From Ephemerocybe angulata (taxonomy: Eukaryota > Basidiomycota > Agaricomycetes > Agaricales > Psathyrellaceae): a stretch of 64,000 nt of DNA. Of the stretch, positions 34,423 to 46,528 are shown piece by piece. Positions within the stretch are counted from its first letter, which is position 1, and each line of letters opens with the position of its first letter. The stretch is from assembly GCA_013368325.1 (NCBI GenBank), contig JAACJK010000223.1:124001-188000 (forward strand), read 5' to 3'. The position numbers and the translations under genes were made by a program. The notes below the pieces were generated by a model, which did no database searches, was not told the DNA's origin, and was given only the letters and a program-made list of their open reading frames with translations.

Positions 34423-35436
34423 ACTGGGAATAAAGTTACTTGAGTATGTACTTTTTTGCCTGCAAGTACGACCCAAGTTATCCGTGTTAACTTGGTCATT
34501 TTTCTAACTTTCCCTCAAGTAAACTTGGCAAAACAATGTATGTACGAATATAGTTGTTCTCGCCCATTAAATTTCTTGATTTTAGGGTTCCCTTCGTATT
34601 TGTTCCAAATTTATTCTGCAACTGAGCACCGTTCCGTATGCGGTGGCTTGGAGGTTGGGGAAATCCATTGGAAGGGGGTAAGCTCGCCCTTCTAATCAGT
34701 CGTATGCCCTTGTTTGTCTAGTCTCGCGCTTTTCACAATATATCTCGGTGCTCTTCAATATGGACAGGGACAGGAGGTGCTACTAGTAGGACACTGGTAT
34801 GAAGTACTGACAGGGGCACAGCAAAGCCGATCACGCATGTACTTCGTACTCGACTGAGGTGTCGAAAATATATCAGGCAAATTATATCTGCAGTGAACGA
34901 AAGCATCCAGGAACGCTGTGCGGAGTGAAGCGTCCTGAATTTGCCACTGGAGTTGAGAGCTGCTTGGCTGCCATTTGGCTCTCGATACGCCTATGGAACA
35001 GATCGACCGAAAAGGCCAGGAATTGGTATATTCTGCACCTTGCTAAGATATAGATTGAGATACTAGGTAGAAGTGTGGGTGTTCTCATCTGGTTCAGTTG
35101 GAGTAATGCACCAGGTCGCATTTATTATTGTGAAGACTTTGTGCACAAATCACCTTGAAATCATCTAACTCAGTGGGCCCAAGCTTTGCGACGTTCCAAA
35201 GTTCCAGATATACCTCAGGGCGCCCTACAATATTATCCTGGTCTCCAAGTTACCTTGAATATGGACTTGATGTTAGCTTGACGTTAGCTTGAAGTTAGCT
35301 TGAAGTTAACTTGAAGCGAACTTGAAGCTAACTTACAGCTAACTTATCCTTTACAAATGTACTTGGGTAGATAATGTTAGATAAAGTTAATTTTGTAGGG
35401 GACCCAAGTACGTTACCAACTTACTTTGTGAACCGC
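34423..35436. mobile_element. Non-autonomous MULE-like insertion
   Basis: The 11-bp CCCGAGACGGG occurs at 34412-34422 and again at 35437-35447, and R1 copy 1 shows the uninterrupted equivalent near 20130. The ends are poorly paired inverted repeats (actgggaataaagttactt versus, inverted, gcggttcacaaagtaagtt). A 9-11 bp duplication is typical of Mutator-like elements. It is AT-rich compared with its surroundings, has no transposase ORF, and carries an internal minisatellite. Confidence 0.75.
35267..35345. repeat. 10-12 bp tandem repeat inside the MULE-like element
   Basis: Units of the form gttagcttga / agttaacttga repeat about seven times. Confidence 0.85.
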
Positions 35437-35455
35437 CCCGAGACGGGCGTCGGGG

Positions 35456-35714
35456 TGTGACGGATTGACTTTATCTTATCTTATCACCTTACTGATTTGG
35501 CTTTCTAGACCTTTCGACGGTCATAGGCTCTCCATTCTTTATCAAGCCACATCATATAACTATACAGTATTATATCATAGCTGGTCTAGAGTAGTATATA
35601 AGTAGGTAGATCTGTAGAGTAGAACTCAACAATCGACTGCTTTATAACTGTCTATCCTCGTGTGAACTTCGACTTCGTGTGCCGCGACCGTCTTCAATCT
35701 ACGCTCGCGTCACA
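35456..35714 (+). repeat. 5' LTR of the chromovirus
   Basis: TG...CA ends. A TATA-like gtatataag lies near 35594-35602 and probably drives the genomic transcript. By eye no difference from the 3' LTR. Confidence 0.95.
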
Positions 35715-35891
35715 TATTTTTGACAGCAACTAGCTCTCAACTCTACTCTCTACTCTCTTACTCTCGACCCTCTACTTTCGACCTCGCCTCGCGTTCACCT
35801 GGATCTCGTCAGGTCTGATCAACCCGACATTCCGACACGCGCTGCGACCACCACCACCAACAACCAACAACAACACTTCACTTCTTCGACT

Positions 35892-36551
35892 ATGGCTACG
35901 CGTACCACGTCGACGAAGACGTACCTCCTGCGGAACCGTAACTCGACTGCTCAAGCCTCGGGTGCGCCGCTTGGAGACAAGAATCAAGGTAAGTCTTTTA
36001 TTTCTTCTACTAAGCCCAGCACGGCAACGGTAGACGAGGTGGAGAAACATACTCCCTCAGCGTCGAGTCTATTCGACGAACCCCCTCCAGCGCAGCCTAT
36101 GCCTGGTGGGGAGACCATGCCCTCAGCCCATGATGGGGAGGATGAGCATCAGGACCCCGCGGGACGCCGTGGGAACGATGACTTGAGAATGTTCCAGACG
36201 CCGGTTAGGCGAACTCGAAGCTTCGAGCACCTTCGTCCGGGTGCACATGTTACCAAAGAACAAGAAGATGTATTCGATACTGCGTATAGTAATTTAACTC
36301 GCGCTCAGAAGGAAAGAATTGAGAACCGGAAGATTAAGATGAACAGGAAGAGGTCTGATAGTGAGACCTCGAGGGGCGAAGGTCCATCTAACTGGAATAA
36401 GAAGAAAGGACCTGATCCTAGGGATATTAGACTTGACATGTCCGATTCTGAGCTGGAAGCTCAGTATGCCGCCTTTGAAAGCCTCAAACGCAAGCATTTT
36501 AATAAGCCGGAATCGCACGAGCCATCGGACCACGAAAGTTCGGATAACTGA
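35892..36551 (+). CDS. Chromovirus leader ORF (N-terminal Gag region, 219 aa)
   Basis: Starts at the first ATG after the 5' LTR (MATRTTSTKTYLLRNRNSTA). Polar, with Pro/Glu-rich and basic stretches (NRKIKMNRKRSDSETSRGEG) and no capsid fold. It stops at 36549-36551, while the next ORF, one base forward in frame, is already open from 36361. The actual Gag capsid and zinc knuckle lie in that second ORF, so these two ORFs must be joined by frameshifting, splicing, or were split by an indel. A strong donor-like ag|gtaagt lies at 35987-35994 inside this ORF. Confidence 0.7.
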   Translation: MATRTTSTKTYLLRNRNSTAQASGAPLGDKNQGKSFISSTKPSTATVDEVEKHTPSASSLFDEPPPAQPMPGGETMPSAHDGEDEHQDPAGRRGNDDLRMFQTPVRRTRSFEHLRPGAHVTKEQEDVFDTAYSNLTRAQKERIENRKIKMNRKRSDSETSRGEGPSNWNKKKGPDPRDIRLDMSDSELEAQYAAFESLKRKHFNKPESHEPSDHESSDN

Positions 36552-39500
36552 AAGCGACGTGAACCGCAAGGGAAAGCATAAGAGGTCGCCCAGTCGCCAG
36601 AAGCGACACAGTGAAGAGCGTCGTGATAAATGGAAGAAGAAGGAAAAGAAACACCGGAAGGAGAAGAAGGATGAGAAGCGCAAGCAGCAGAGGGAAGAGA
36701 AGCACTCTAACCGAGCGCCCTCTGAAGAGATTATTAATCTCATTCGTGGTGCCACGGGCAAGACTCGAGCTCAGGCATCAGAGAACGCGAATAATGATAA
36801 CTCTGGCACTAAGAACTATGGACTCAAGCCAAGTGAGCAGATCGAGAAGAACAATTACATCAATAATGCATTTGCACGCTTGCGCAAGGCAACCGAGGCA
36901 GGCGGAAAATACACTCATTCTGATAGCGATGGCGGCGAACGCGACGGAGGAAATGGTGGATCAGACTCATCCGACTCCTCAGACGACAGCTCATCGGACT
37001 CGTCCACTGATAGTGACTCAGGAATTGAAACCAATACTTCCTCAACTCAGGGCCGGGGCCGATCGAGCCGCCAGAGCCGCGGAAGGCGCAATCGCAAGTC
37101 CTCGAAGCGCTCGCACAAGAAACAGAAGACTTATAAAGCTAAGCGTGTGCCGCCGGATGTGTACGACGGCCGCCCTCACTTGCCTACACTGCACAGGTTC
37201 ATGAGTGAGTCGGCCATGTGGATCGAGGATGCCGAGATACCGCAGGACCGACAAGTGTACCGTATCTCCCGGTTCCTCAAGGGTGAAGCATACAATTTCT
37301 ACGCTCGCCAAGTTTCGCATCGTGTTGGTGAGTTCGACTTGGAGAGGTTCTTTTACAAGCTATACGACCACTGCTTCCCAGTCGACTTCAAGGAGCGACA
37401 GCAGACGAAACTGGAGAGATTTGATCAGCGTAATCTTACCGTCCGAGAGTACCTCGCAAGGCTGGATGAATTATTCCTGGCCACTGGTACTGAGGCCGAG
37501 CGCGAGAGGAAGCGCTACTTTTGGAATGGACTTCGCAACGAAATCCAGGTCGAGCTGCGTAAGAAAGGTGTCTCGGATGGAACCTCGCAGTATGAAGAAA
37601 TAATCCAGGAGGCTGAACGAGTTGAACTGGCCATACAATTGTCTCGTGTTGACCGAGAGCGTCGACAGGGCAATGGCAACGGTTCTGGACCCCGTAGGGG
37701 TAACCAGAATAATACTCGCAGGTCCGAGAATCGTAGCCGTGACCGAAACGAGTCTCGAAACGGCTATAGGCGGGACCGTAACCACCGCGGGCAATACCAT
37801 GGACGTCGCACAAATGGACGCCCATCGAGCAGGAGCCGCCAGTCAGGACAGACTCATACAAGTCGCTCTAATCAAAGTAGTAATCGTGCCAATAACTCTC
37901 GCAACAACCAAGACCGACCCAAGCGGAGCGAGAAAGAACTGGAGCAACTACGTGCAGCTGGAAAGTGCTTTATTTGTGAGGAATCGGGGCACATGGCTCG
38001 TGGCTGCCCAAAGGCGAACACCATGACCGGAGCACGACGCCCGGGCGTACAGAACTTCAATATTGAAGTCAGTCGTGAGGAGATTCGAGATATTGAGGAT
38101 CAGCGCGCGCTCGCTGAGACTACCGAGGAAATCAATACCATTTCGCTTGAGGTTATGGACTGGGCCCCGTACAGCGATGAAGAAGATTCAGAGTCCAGGT
38201 CCGATGCTTGTGGGGACGATGTAGCCCCTTGTGTAACCCAGGAACCACTCGCCCCTGAGCTGGGTGACCCGGTGCTGCGAAGACTTCAGTGGATTTTACC
38301 GAGTCACGCACCGTATCCCACAGATAATATTCGCACTGCGTTTGAACCAGACCGGTTCGATGTTTATCGTTGCGTGGACGGTTATTGTATCACAGACTCT
38401 GAAGCCGATGAGGAGCAAATTCTCCTACCCTTCAAGGCTGCATACAACCCGCATTTCGATGTCGTTTGGTGGTACAGTAAGGCACTGGCTCGCTACCACG
38501 ACGTCAAGTTGGGTCGCTTTGATTTAATGAAATTCAGAGCGCAAAATTCCGCGCGAAGCACGCGCATGGGAAGTATCCTCAGTCAGACCATCGACTTTCA
38601 GCTCTCCAGCTGGGAATTGTACCCTGGTGAGTTTATTCGTCCAGCTGAGGCACCCGAAGGTGCTGGGGAACGATTCTGCACCACGTTTGACTTGAAAAAC
38701 CGAGATGGTTTCGTCATCGAAGACTGGGGTCTGGAATTCAATGCTAAGGTCCCGTATTCTCGCCTCACACCCAAGTGTAATATCCGCGAGTTGTATTCGA
38801 AGCATCTCAAGCGGGCATATCAGAAACTGTGCACCATCTTGTCTGAGATTCCAGAAAGCGAGAATGAACTGTGGTTACTGGACCACGAACCTTCAGAGCA
38901 TGAGATCAGCGTGCGTGAGCGCTTGTACGAATTAGAATTGGACTTAACTATCCGTACTCGCTTCCGATTTGAGGAAAAGCGAGGCATGCTCTTCCTAAGG
39001 AGCATTGATGGCGTTGAAATTCCACCTGGCACCCTCCCAGGTATCCAGCTTGAACCAGAAGCCGCAGATCTCGAACTTAATTCGCAAATAATCGAACCGA
39101 CCACTTACCGCGCGCTAGAACGAAATGCGGCCGCGCCTAAGCGCCGAGATGCAACTCAGTATGTACCGGAGCCGGTCACAGTAGTCGTGAATATTAACGG
39201 CTCACCTGTGCGCGCACTAATTGATACAGGATCACTCGGAGACTTCATTTCCACGAGTCTCGCAGACCAACTCAAGGTGAAGAAAATCGAGCTCGCAACG
39301 CCAATCAGTATCGCGATGGCGTGTCAGGGATCACGCACCAAGTCCAACTATGGGACCTCCGTCAAGTTCAATTACCAAGGTATTAGCGAGGATCGGTACT
39401 TCACTATCATTAACCTACAGAACCATGACATGATCCTGGGTACACCATTCCTGTACCAGCACCAAGTATCGGTAGGTTTCAATCCCACTCGCGTCATTAT

Positions 39501-42500
39501 CGGATCTAACTCTGCTCTTCCGATTAGGGGAAAGAATGTTAGAGTTCTTGCATCGCAAGCTATGACCTCGTACCTCGAAAAGTTGGAGGAGGCGCGTAAG
39601 AAGTTAATGGAATATGCAAAGCCTATTTGTAAGAGTGCACTAGATACGGAATTACCTCCGCTCCGCGCAATAAATCATCGTATTCCTCTAATTGACCCGA
39701 ATAAGCGCTACAATTGGCGCCCATCTAAGTGCCCGGAACCTCTGTTACCTCAGTGGGTGGCGAAGCGGAATGCGTATGTAAAATCAAAGCGTTGGATACC
39801 CGCCACAGCGTACAACTCAGTTCCCATGCTGTGTATCCCTAAGCCAGGCAAGCCGGGTGAGCCCCCGAAGCTACGAACAGTTGTAGACCTACGTGAACGT
39901 AATGCGAACACCAAGAAGATGACTTGCCCGTTGCCCGATATGGAAGGAATACTGCGCCGCGTTGCTCGAGCGAAATATAGGACTATTATGGATGGGAAAG
40001 ATGCATATGAACAGATTAGAATTGAACCTGAAGATGTGAAATACTCAGCTATGACAACTCCCGATGGTCCTATGCTCAGCAATGTTCTACAGCAAGGTGA
40101 CTGCAATGCTGTAGCTACTTTCCAAACTATTATGACGAGCATTTTCTCCCCGTACATAGGGAAATTTATCGATGTATATCTCGATGATATTATCATCTAC
40201 TCGGACTCCCTTGAAGACCATATCAAGCATTTTAAGATAGTAATTGATATACTTCGACGAGAGCAGTTCTTTCTGAATGAGTCCAAAATTCACATTCTCT
40301 GTCGCGAAATGAAGATCCTCGGTCGAATTATCGATGATGAGGGCATTAAGATGGACCCAGATAAAGTTGATTCCCTCATTAAGTGGAAGACCCCCACAAA
40401 CCGTGAATTACTTCGCGGGTTTCTAGGCGCCGCGAGTTATCTCGCTGATGATATTGCGGAAGTACGGATTCCGATGGGTCTGCTCTTCACGCTTACTAGT
40501 GACAAAGTCCCGTACCGTTGGGACTTTACTCACCAGCGCGCATTCGAGGAAATTAAACGCCTTGCATCTCGCTGCCGAGATCACCACCGAGTGCCTCTCC
40601 AGTATGGAGATGGTGTTGCACCCATTAATATTGTAACTGATGCGTCGACATCTGGAGTTGCCGGTGTCGTGAGCCAGGGCGAGGACTGGAGGACCGCTAA
40701 GGTGGCGGCATTCTACTCAGCCAAGTTGAACAAGGCTCAGCAGAATTACCCAGTCCATGAGTTAGAATTATTGGCGGGCCTCGAGACTATGATGAGGCAC
40801 CGTGATATTCTTCAGGGTACTCATTTTCGGTGGTACACTGACCATAAGGGACTTATTCACTTCATGAGACAAAAGAACCTGTCCCCGAGGCAAGCGCGAT
40901 GGCTTGAGAAATTCGCAGCCTTCGATTTTGAGATTATCTATGTCCCAGGTGTCGATAATATTCTATCTGACGCACTATCACGCATTTATGCGTACGATGC
41001 GCCGGGTACAGTGCGAGCCGGCACTGAGTACACGGAGTATGATGAGGACTCAAGTAATGCGTCCAGGAATGCCACAAAAGTCTCTATGCCCGTCCTTGTT
41101 GGTCAGGAGGGCGCGTCTGTGATTATTCCGACGGAGAAACGCGCTGAAGTAGAACTAGAACTATCTGCTATTACTCGCGCGAAGGCGAGGGAGTTAGAAA
41201 TGAGGGATAATCCTGACACGCTGCCCACTCGCACCATTGCAGCGCGTCCCGTCGATTTACACGGTAAGACACCCGGAGGGCGTAAGCCCAGGCGTGAGGT
41301 AACGAATAAACCAGATACTACGACTTTGGGCGCTCCAAGTAAGGCTCCAGAAGTGCCTGAAGTGCCCGAGCGAGCCCGTAAGACGACTGGTCCAAAAAGG
41401 GCGATAGAACCTGCTGAAACTGGTCGACCTGAGACCGGCGCTGAGTTTGCTAAGCGCGTGAAGTCAAACTTCGTCCTCAAAGGGCCTAAGGCACCTGAGG
41501 AACGAAGGGAGGGCGCGACGGATACACAGACTGTTGAGGATACCGAAAACTCACCACCTATTTCGAATACGAATGCGGATGTGCCCGGACTTGTACAATT
41601 AGTAAAGGACTCAACATATGGATTGGATATTCCAGAGATAATTAGAGGCAAATATGGCGAAGATTCACTGTTCAAGGACATCCTCGTGAGCCCAAAACAC
41701 TATAGAAACTTCGTAATCGAGGATAACTTAATATACATGACATCGGGCGAGGGAAAACGACTTCTATGCATCCCCAAAGTACTCCATGAGGGCCGTAACA
41801 TCCGAGAAATTATTATTAGTGAAGCGCACACACTACTTGCTCACTTGGGACACCGTAAGACCGTCACATACCTTAGAGACCATGTCTGGTGGAAGACCAT
41901 GGTACCTGATGTTGAGCACTACTGCAAGACGTGCGTAGTTTGCATGCAAAACAAGTCGAGCAATCAAAAACCGTTTGGGTTGCTGCATCCGCTAAATCCA
42001 CCCTCATATCCCTGGGAATCGATTGGAATTGACTTCGTCGGACCGCTTCCAACTTCAGAGAACCGCGACGGGCGCTTCGATATGCTCACCGTAATAATAG
42101 ACAGACTTACTGGCATGGTGCGACTTGTGCCAAGCCGAGAGAACTACACGTCAAAAGAGATAGCTGAACTTGTATTTTCGGAAATCTACAAACTACACGG
42201 TTTGCCGCGCTCGATTGTTAGTGACCGAGATAAACTATTTACTGCGACATTTTGGGAACATCTCCACAAGCTTGTAGGAACCAAGCTCAGGATGTCTAGT
42301 GCATACCATCCCGAAACTGATGGAGTTACCGAGCGCGCGAACAAAACTGTTGTGCAATTAATTAGACAGTCTATTGGAGGAAAGCAGAAGGATTGGGTCA
42401 CTAAGTTACCTGCCGTAGAGTTTGCTATTAACACGGCGAGGTCCGAAACAATGGGATACGCACCATTCTTCTTGAATTACGGGCGCTTACCACGCTCGTT

Positions 42501-42791
42501 CATTTGGGACTCAGCTGGGAAAGACGAATTCCCCGGAGTGCGCGCTTATGCGATGAAACTCAAGAATGCCGTGATGACAGCACATGACAGCATAATCGAA
42601 GCGCGCGTCAAGCAGACTCGCCACGCAAATAGGCGCTGGCAACTCAGCCCATTCGTGATCAATGACCTTGTATATGTCTCAAGTCAGAATATCAGGTTTG
42701 ACAAGGGAGTGACTAGGAAATTCCTGCCACGCTACATTGGGCCATACCGCATCACAGAGGACTTTGGGAACAACTCCTACAGGCTAGACTT
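36361..42791 (+). CDS. Chromovirus Gag-Pol polyprotein, cut by a transposon at 42792
   Basis: Open without stops for over 6.4 kb. The overlapping first part is probably untranslated; meaningful sequence starts near the leader ORF's stop with a long Lys/Arg/Glu tract and an Asp/Ser run. Domains by position: capsid (Retrotrans_gag) about 37170-37500 with FYKLYDHCFP; CCHC knuckle CFICEESGHMARGC 37966-38007; aspartic protease with DTGS near 39222; reverse transcriptase with YLDD at 40176-40187; RNase H with TDAS near 40640 and VDNILSDALSR; integrase zinc domain HLGHRKT...CKTCVVC 41834-41950; integrase catalytic Asp, Asp and Glu near 42030 (GIDFVG), 42222 (SDRDKLF) and 42330 (ERANKT). The last native codons are YRLD; the following MVYRSVTLRSAS... 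to 42918 belongs to the inserted element. Without its C-terminal integrase part the encoded enzyme should be inactive. Confidence 0.93.
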
Positions 42792-44977
42792 TATGGTGTA
42801 CCGGAGTGTCACGCTACGTTCGGCGTCATCGGCGAACTCTGCCAGTGATCCAGAGGCAGGACCCCGTAACCATGGCCCTTCCGAATTAATCGGTCTGCTC
42901 GAGGGTGGCTCTCGTTGAGCTTTCGACGGCGCGGGTAAACTAAGAAAACAGCGTATAAAGGAGTATGAGGGGATATTGGTGGGATTCTGTATACAGATCC
43001 CCGTGTCTTAGCACGTACGACATCGGCAAGTTCAGTGAGTGTGTCTTGCGTACTAGTCTCGTCAACCCGCTTCTTGCGCAGGTTGACACTACATACTGGC
43101 TGGGATAACACGCTATTGAGAGAGTGAGACCTTGAAATAGCCCCCTTTTTTATTACCCCTATAACACTATATGAATACCCTCTGCGCATTGTGAGTGATG
43201 ATGAAGGATTTTGAGATGGTATGTCCGAGAGATGTCACGGTATCACGACGTCGCACTGCTCACAAATTTATCAGTCCCGCACTCTGCGCGAGCCTATTGG
43301 TGAGTATCTATCTCACCAACCTATGGTACACTATTTGAAATTCATAAATCTTGGAGATGTCAGAGCTAACATCATTTCTAGCGCAAAGGTGGCCTTACCT
43401 CAGTCCGGTGAATTATCTCTCGTTTTTGTGAGGACGACTTGGATGCCGTCCGCGTCTCGCCCGCTATACTTCTTCTATGTCTTTTCGTGTCTCCCGCTTC
43501 CAGGTTACGTTGGCCATGTTTGACCAAGGTCTTCACCTCGCATGCCTGTGGCTAGTGAAATGCTCTATCTCTCGCGGTGTAAGTTCGTTAAGTACACGCG
43601 TTGGCCTTCGGCAGAGCGGGAGATCAACTCTTTAGTATAATCCTTCGATAGCATTTATCGACTCCTTCGTTTCCCTCCTTATTCCCTCCTGGATCTCAAA
43701 TGTACGCCTGTAGCGCCCCGATACCGTGTGGTTATTTGTCAGTGTGTAAGCTCTTTTTTCTCAGTTTCCCTCAACATCACTACCTAGATGTATCACGTCC
43801 CATTATCTCCACCATAATGTCTTGCACTTCGGGTGCCGAATGCACTGCTAGTACACAGAAAACCATTCATTGAATCATAGCCATTTCTAGTCACCCATCT
43901 ACTCCTCCTACTCATACTAACTGGACGTAGTCGAATACTATCGTATCAGCAGTATGCTCGGCACAAGTGCCTGTGTTTTTCGAGGTGACCTGGAATACAT
44001 CCTTAGGTTGCGGAGTTTTCTTTCAGAGCTACGTCGCCCAATAATCTTGCTCCATCAACTTATTATCTTCGTCTACCTTAGGTGCGTCCTCATTTCTTCA
44101 GTCCCGCGTTACCTGCATCACAAATCTTCGAAGCACGCCCATAATGCTTTAATGCTCTTGACTCGCACTGTTCTTTTCTCCGACTCATCGTATCACCTCT
44201 GTACATACTACGGCCTGGCCCTGAAACGATACATTGTGGTCAGCACCCAGCGAAATGACTACCCCACCACAATATCCCTATTTTCGGAGATCAAACGCAT
44301 TGGCTCGACTCTGAGTCGTGTCTTGTTGATTCTGCTGCAGTTGTCAGCTGTAAACCCACCAAAATGACTTCATTACTGAGAATGCTCGTGGTTTATGTAT
44401 CACGCAAGATGCAGCTGACAACCTCTGACACTACCCCATATGACTACTCGAGCATCACTTCTGAATCCACTCGCACATCCGATGATACGCCCTACACGTC
44501 CACTCTACGATCTACAGATCGAGACAATTACAATAAGCGCCCGTCCCCGGCGCCTGCCAGTTTCCATTCCAAATATCATGCCTTGCAGTCGAATACGTTG
44601 CTCAAGAGTATGTGAGCATACAGAGGCGCAGTATAGAGGACATTCCTTGAGCTTCGACAAAAGGCCCGGGCCTAGCTTGCTGACGCCGTCCTAGGGGTGC
44701 GAGGGCAGTGGGAAACAGTAAAAACTACAAGTATCTCAGCAATACTATGAAAGATAAAGCTCATACTGGTCTCACTTTCTATAGAACTTGTATATAAGAG
44801 TGGATAAGAGGTACTTAAGGAGGTACGAGAAGGGTAGGATGCTCAGCGCCTCAGGGACGACGGCGATGGGCTCCTATGGGGAGCGGTTTTCGAGGTCCTC
44901 AAGCGGCCGAGTCTGCCGGGCATTGATGCGAACAGCGGCCATCGCTGCAACGTAGCGTGACACTCCGGTACACCATA
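42792..44977. mobile_element. 2186-bp DNA transposon inside the chromovirus, superfamily unassigned
   Basis: The ends are perfect 29-bp inverted repeats beginning TATGGTGTACCGGAGTGTCA, flanked by AGACTT at 42786-42791 and 44978-44983. Removing the element and one AGACTT restores YRLDLPQRMISRGIHNVFHA, the normal end of a chromovirus integrase, which confirms both borders. The longest internal ORF (43954-44367, 137 aa, hydrophobic) has no recognisable domain, so the element is non-autonomous or decayed. A 6-bp duplication does not fix the superfamily. Confidence 0.92.
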
Positions 44978-44983
44978 AGACTT

Positions 44984-46494
44984 ACCTCAGCGCATGATAT
45001 CCAGGGGAATTCACAACGTGTTCCATGCGTCATTGCTACGAATACATCATCGTAATGATGACCAGCTTTTCCCCGGGCGGGTGGATAACCAAATTTGGGA
45101 ATATCCCGATGAGTCGCATGAACAGGAGTTCGCAATTGACAAGTTGGTCTCCCACTCAGGATCTGGAATTAACGCACTGTTTGAAGTCCTGTGGAAAGAT
45201 GGAATAAAGTCATGGTTGCCATATAGCAAGATCTCGCACCTACCTGCGGTAAAAGAATATCTGGACGCAATGGGAATCAAAGACATAAGCGAACTTGGAA
45301 CCGGAAGAGGGCGCACGGGTGCTATTGACGAGCAAGTCGAGCTCGGCAATATTTCTCAGGATTTCGAGAATTTTCGATCGCCAGAGGTATTAATCGACCT
45401 CTGTACAATGAGTTTCGATACCCCATTACCCATGAACTATCCCAACAACTCTAACTCCCCAGCTGCTATGTCTACCTTCGTCCAAGTTGACCCACGCATC
45501 GGTAATCTCTACTGGTGTGGCGGCGACACTTTCAGTCTCGCGTACAAGACCCCTGCGGGCACGGCTTCCAGCACGCCATACCGCTACGAGGAGTTGCAAC
45601 GCTTCCTCGGCTTCTCCGATTATTTGGACATGCTTCACCAGCAAGGACTCCCCATCACCGAAGATGCTATCCCCGGTTATCTCGAGTGCGCTTACCAGTT
45701 CAACTCGCTCTCGAAGACCTTCAAGTTCCCAGTCCGTCTACCTGATCTGTCTGACGCGGATTGGGTTGTTCCTCATTGGGACCGCATAACCTTCTACCTA
45801 CCTACCTACCTACCCTGATGGCACTTGGGCTATCCCACCGGATGTAGTCAAGACGTCCGTGTTGGACTTGTCTCGCTTCGCCCAAGCATCACCCATGGCG
45901 AACCACGCCTTCGCCTCACCTCACCATACGGGACCGCGCCGCAAGGGGCGATACAATCGTGCCGTCATCCCCAGCGCCAACATGGTTATTAATTCTCAGG
46001 CCAAGGCTCTCGACACCATCCAGCTACTCGTCCGATCGTCCAGCAGTCGCCAATTCCGCAAAGCCTTCCCGAAGAGACACCGCTCTCAGAACTTTGCGAG
46101 GGACTACCTCTTCTACGATCCCAACGGGAACGGAGCGTCTGCAGAACACCGTATCCGATACAAGAACAAACAGGTCCGATTCAACCAAGCCCCTACCAAC
46201 ATCGGCACCTCGTCCTACGGCTACCCTTATGCCTCGTTCACCGAATCCGGCAGCAACAACGACACCCCCTTCCCTTACGACATGAATCAACTAGTCAACG
46301 AAATCGGTTCATGGTCCATTGCTTCTACTGAAACCGAATCGACGAACAACTCGGCTCAACAGGCCTCAGAGTCCAGCTCCACCTCCGGATCATCCGCCGA
46401 TGTTGCCATGGGTAACGTGCAAGGCACCGCCGCTGTTGCTACTGCTCCCACTGCTGCTACCTCGACCACCTCGACTACGAGCACTTCGGCTTAA
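44984..46494 (+). CDS. Chromovirus integrase tail, chromodomain and extra 3' region (one frameshift)
   Basis: The first part, SRGIHNVFHASLLRIHHRND then DQLFPGR, is the C-terminal integrase segment. A chromodomain-like block follows (EFAIDKLVSHSGSGINALFE, VLWKDGIKSWLPYSKI); such domains bind histone marks and guide integration. After it comes a region not usual in chromoviruses: FVQVDPRIGNLYWCGGDTF, YRYEELQRFLGFSDYLDMLH, then WVVPHWDRITF. The frame ends in a (CTAC)5 tract with TGA at 45816-45818, but continues one base forward as YPDGTWAIPPDVVKTSVLDL and on to a TAA at 46492-46494, with a basic segment and a Ser/Thr-rich tail. Four CTAC units instead of five would give a continuous frame, so this is probably a repeat-slippage mutation. 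The original protein was likely part of the Gag-Pol polyprotein. Confidence 0.7.
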
Positions 46495-46528
46495 TTTCGA
46501 CATGTCCAGCCATGTCGAGGAGGGCGTA

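Noticed and set aside
43954..44367. 137-aa hydrophobic ORF inside the 2186-bp transposon
   Set aside because: No domain, no catalytic motif and unremarkable context; likely chance.
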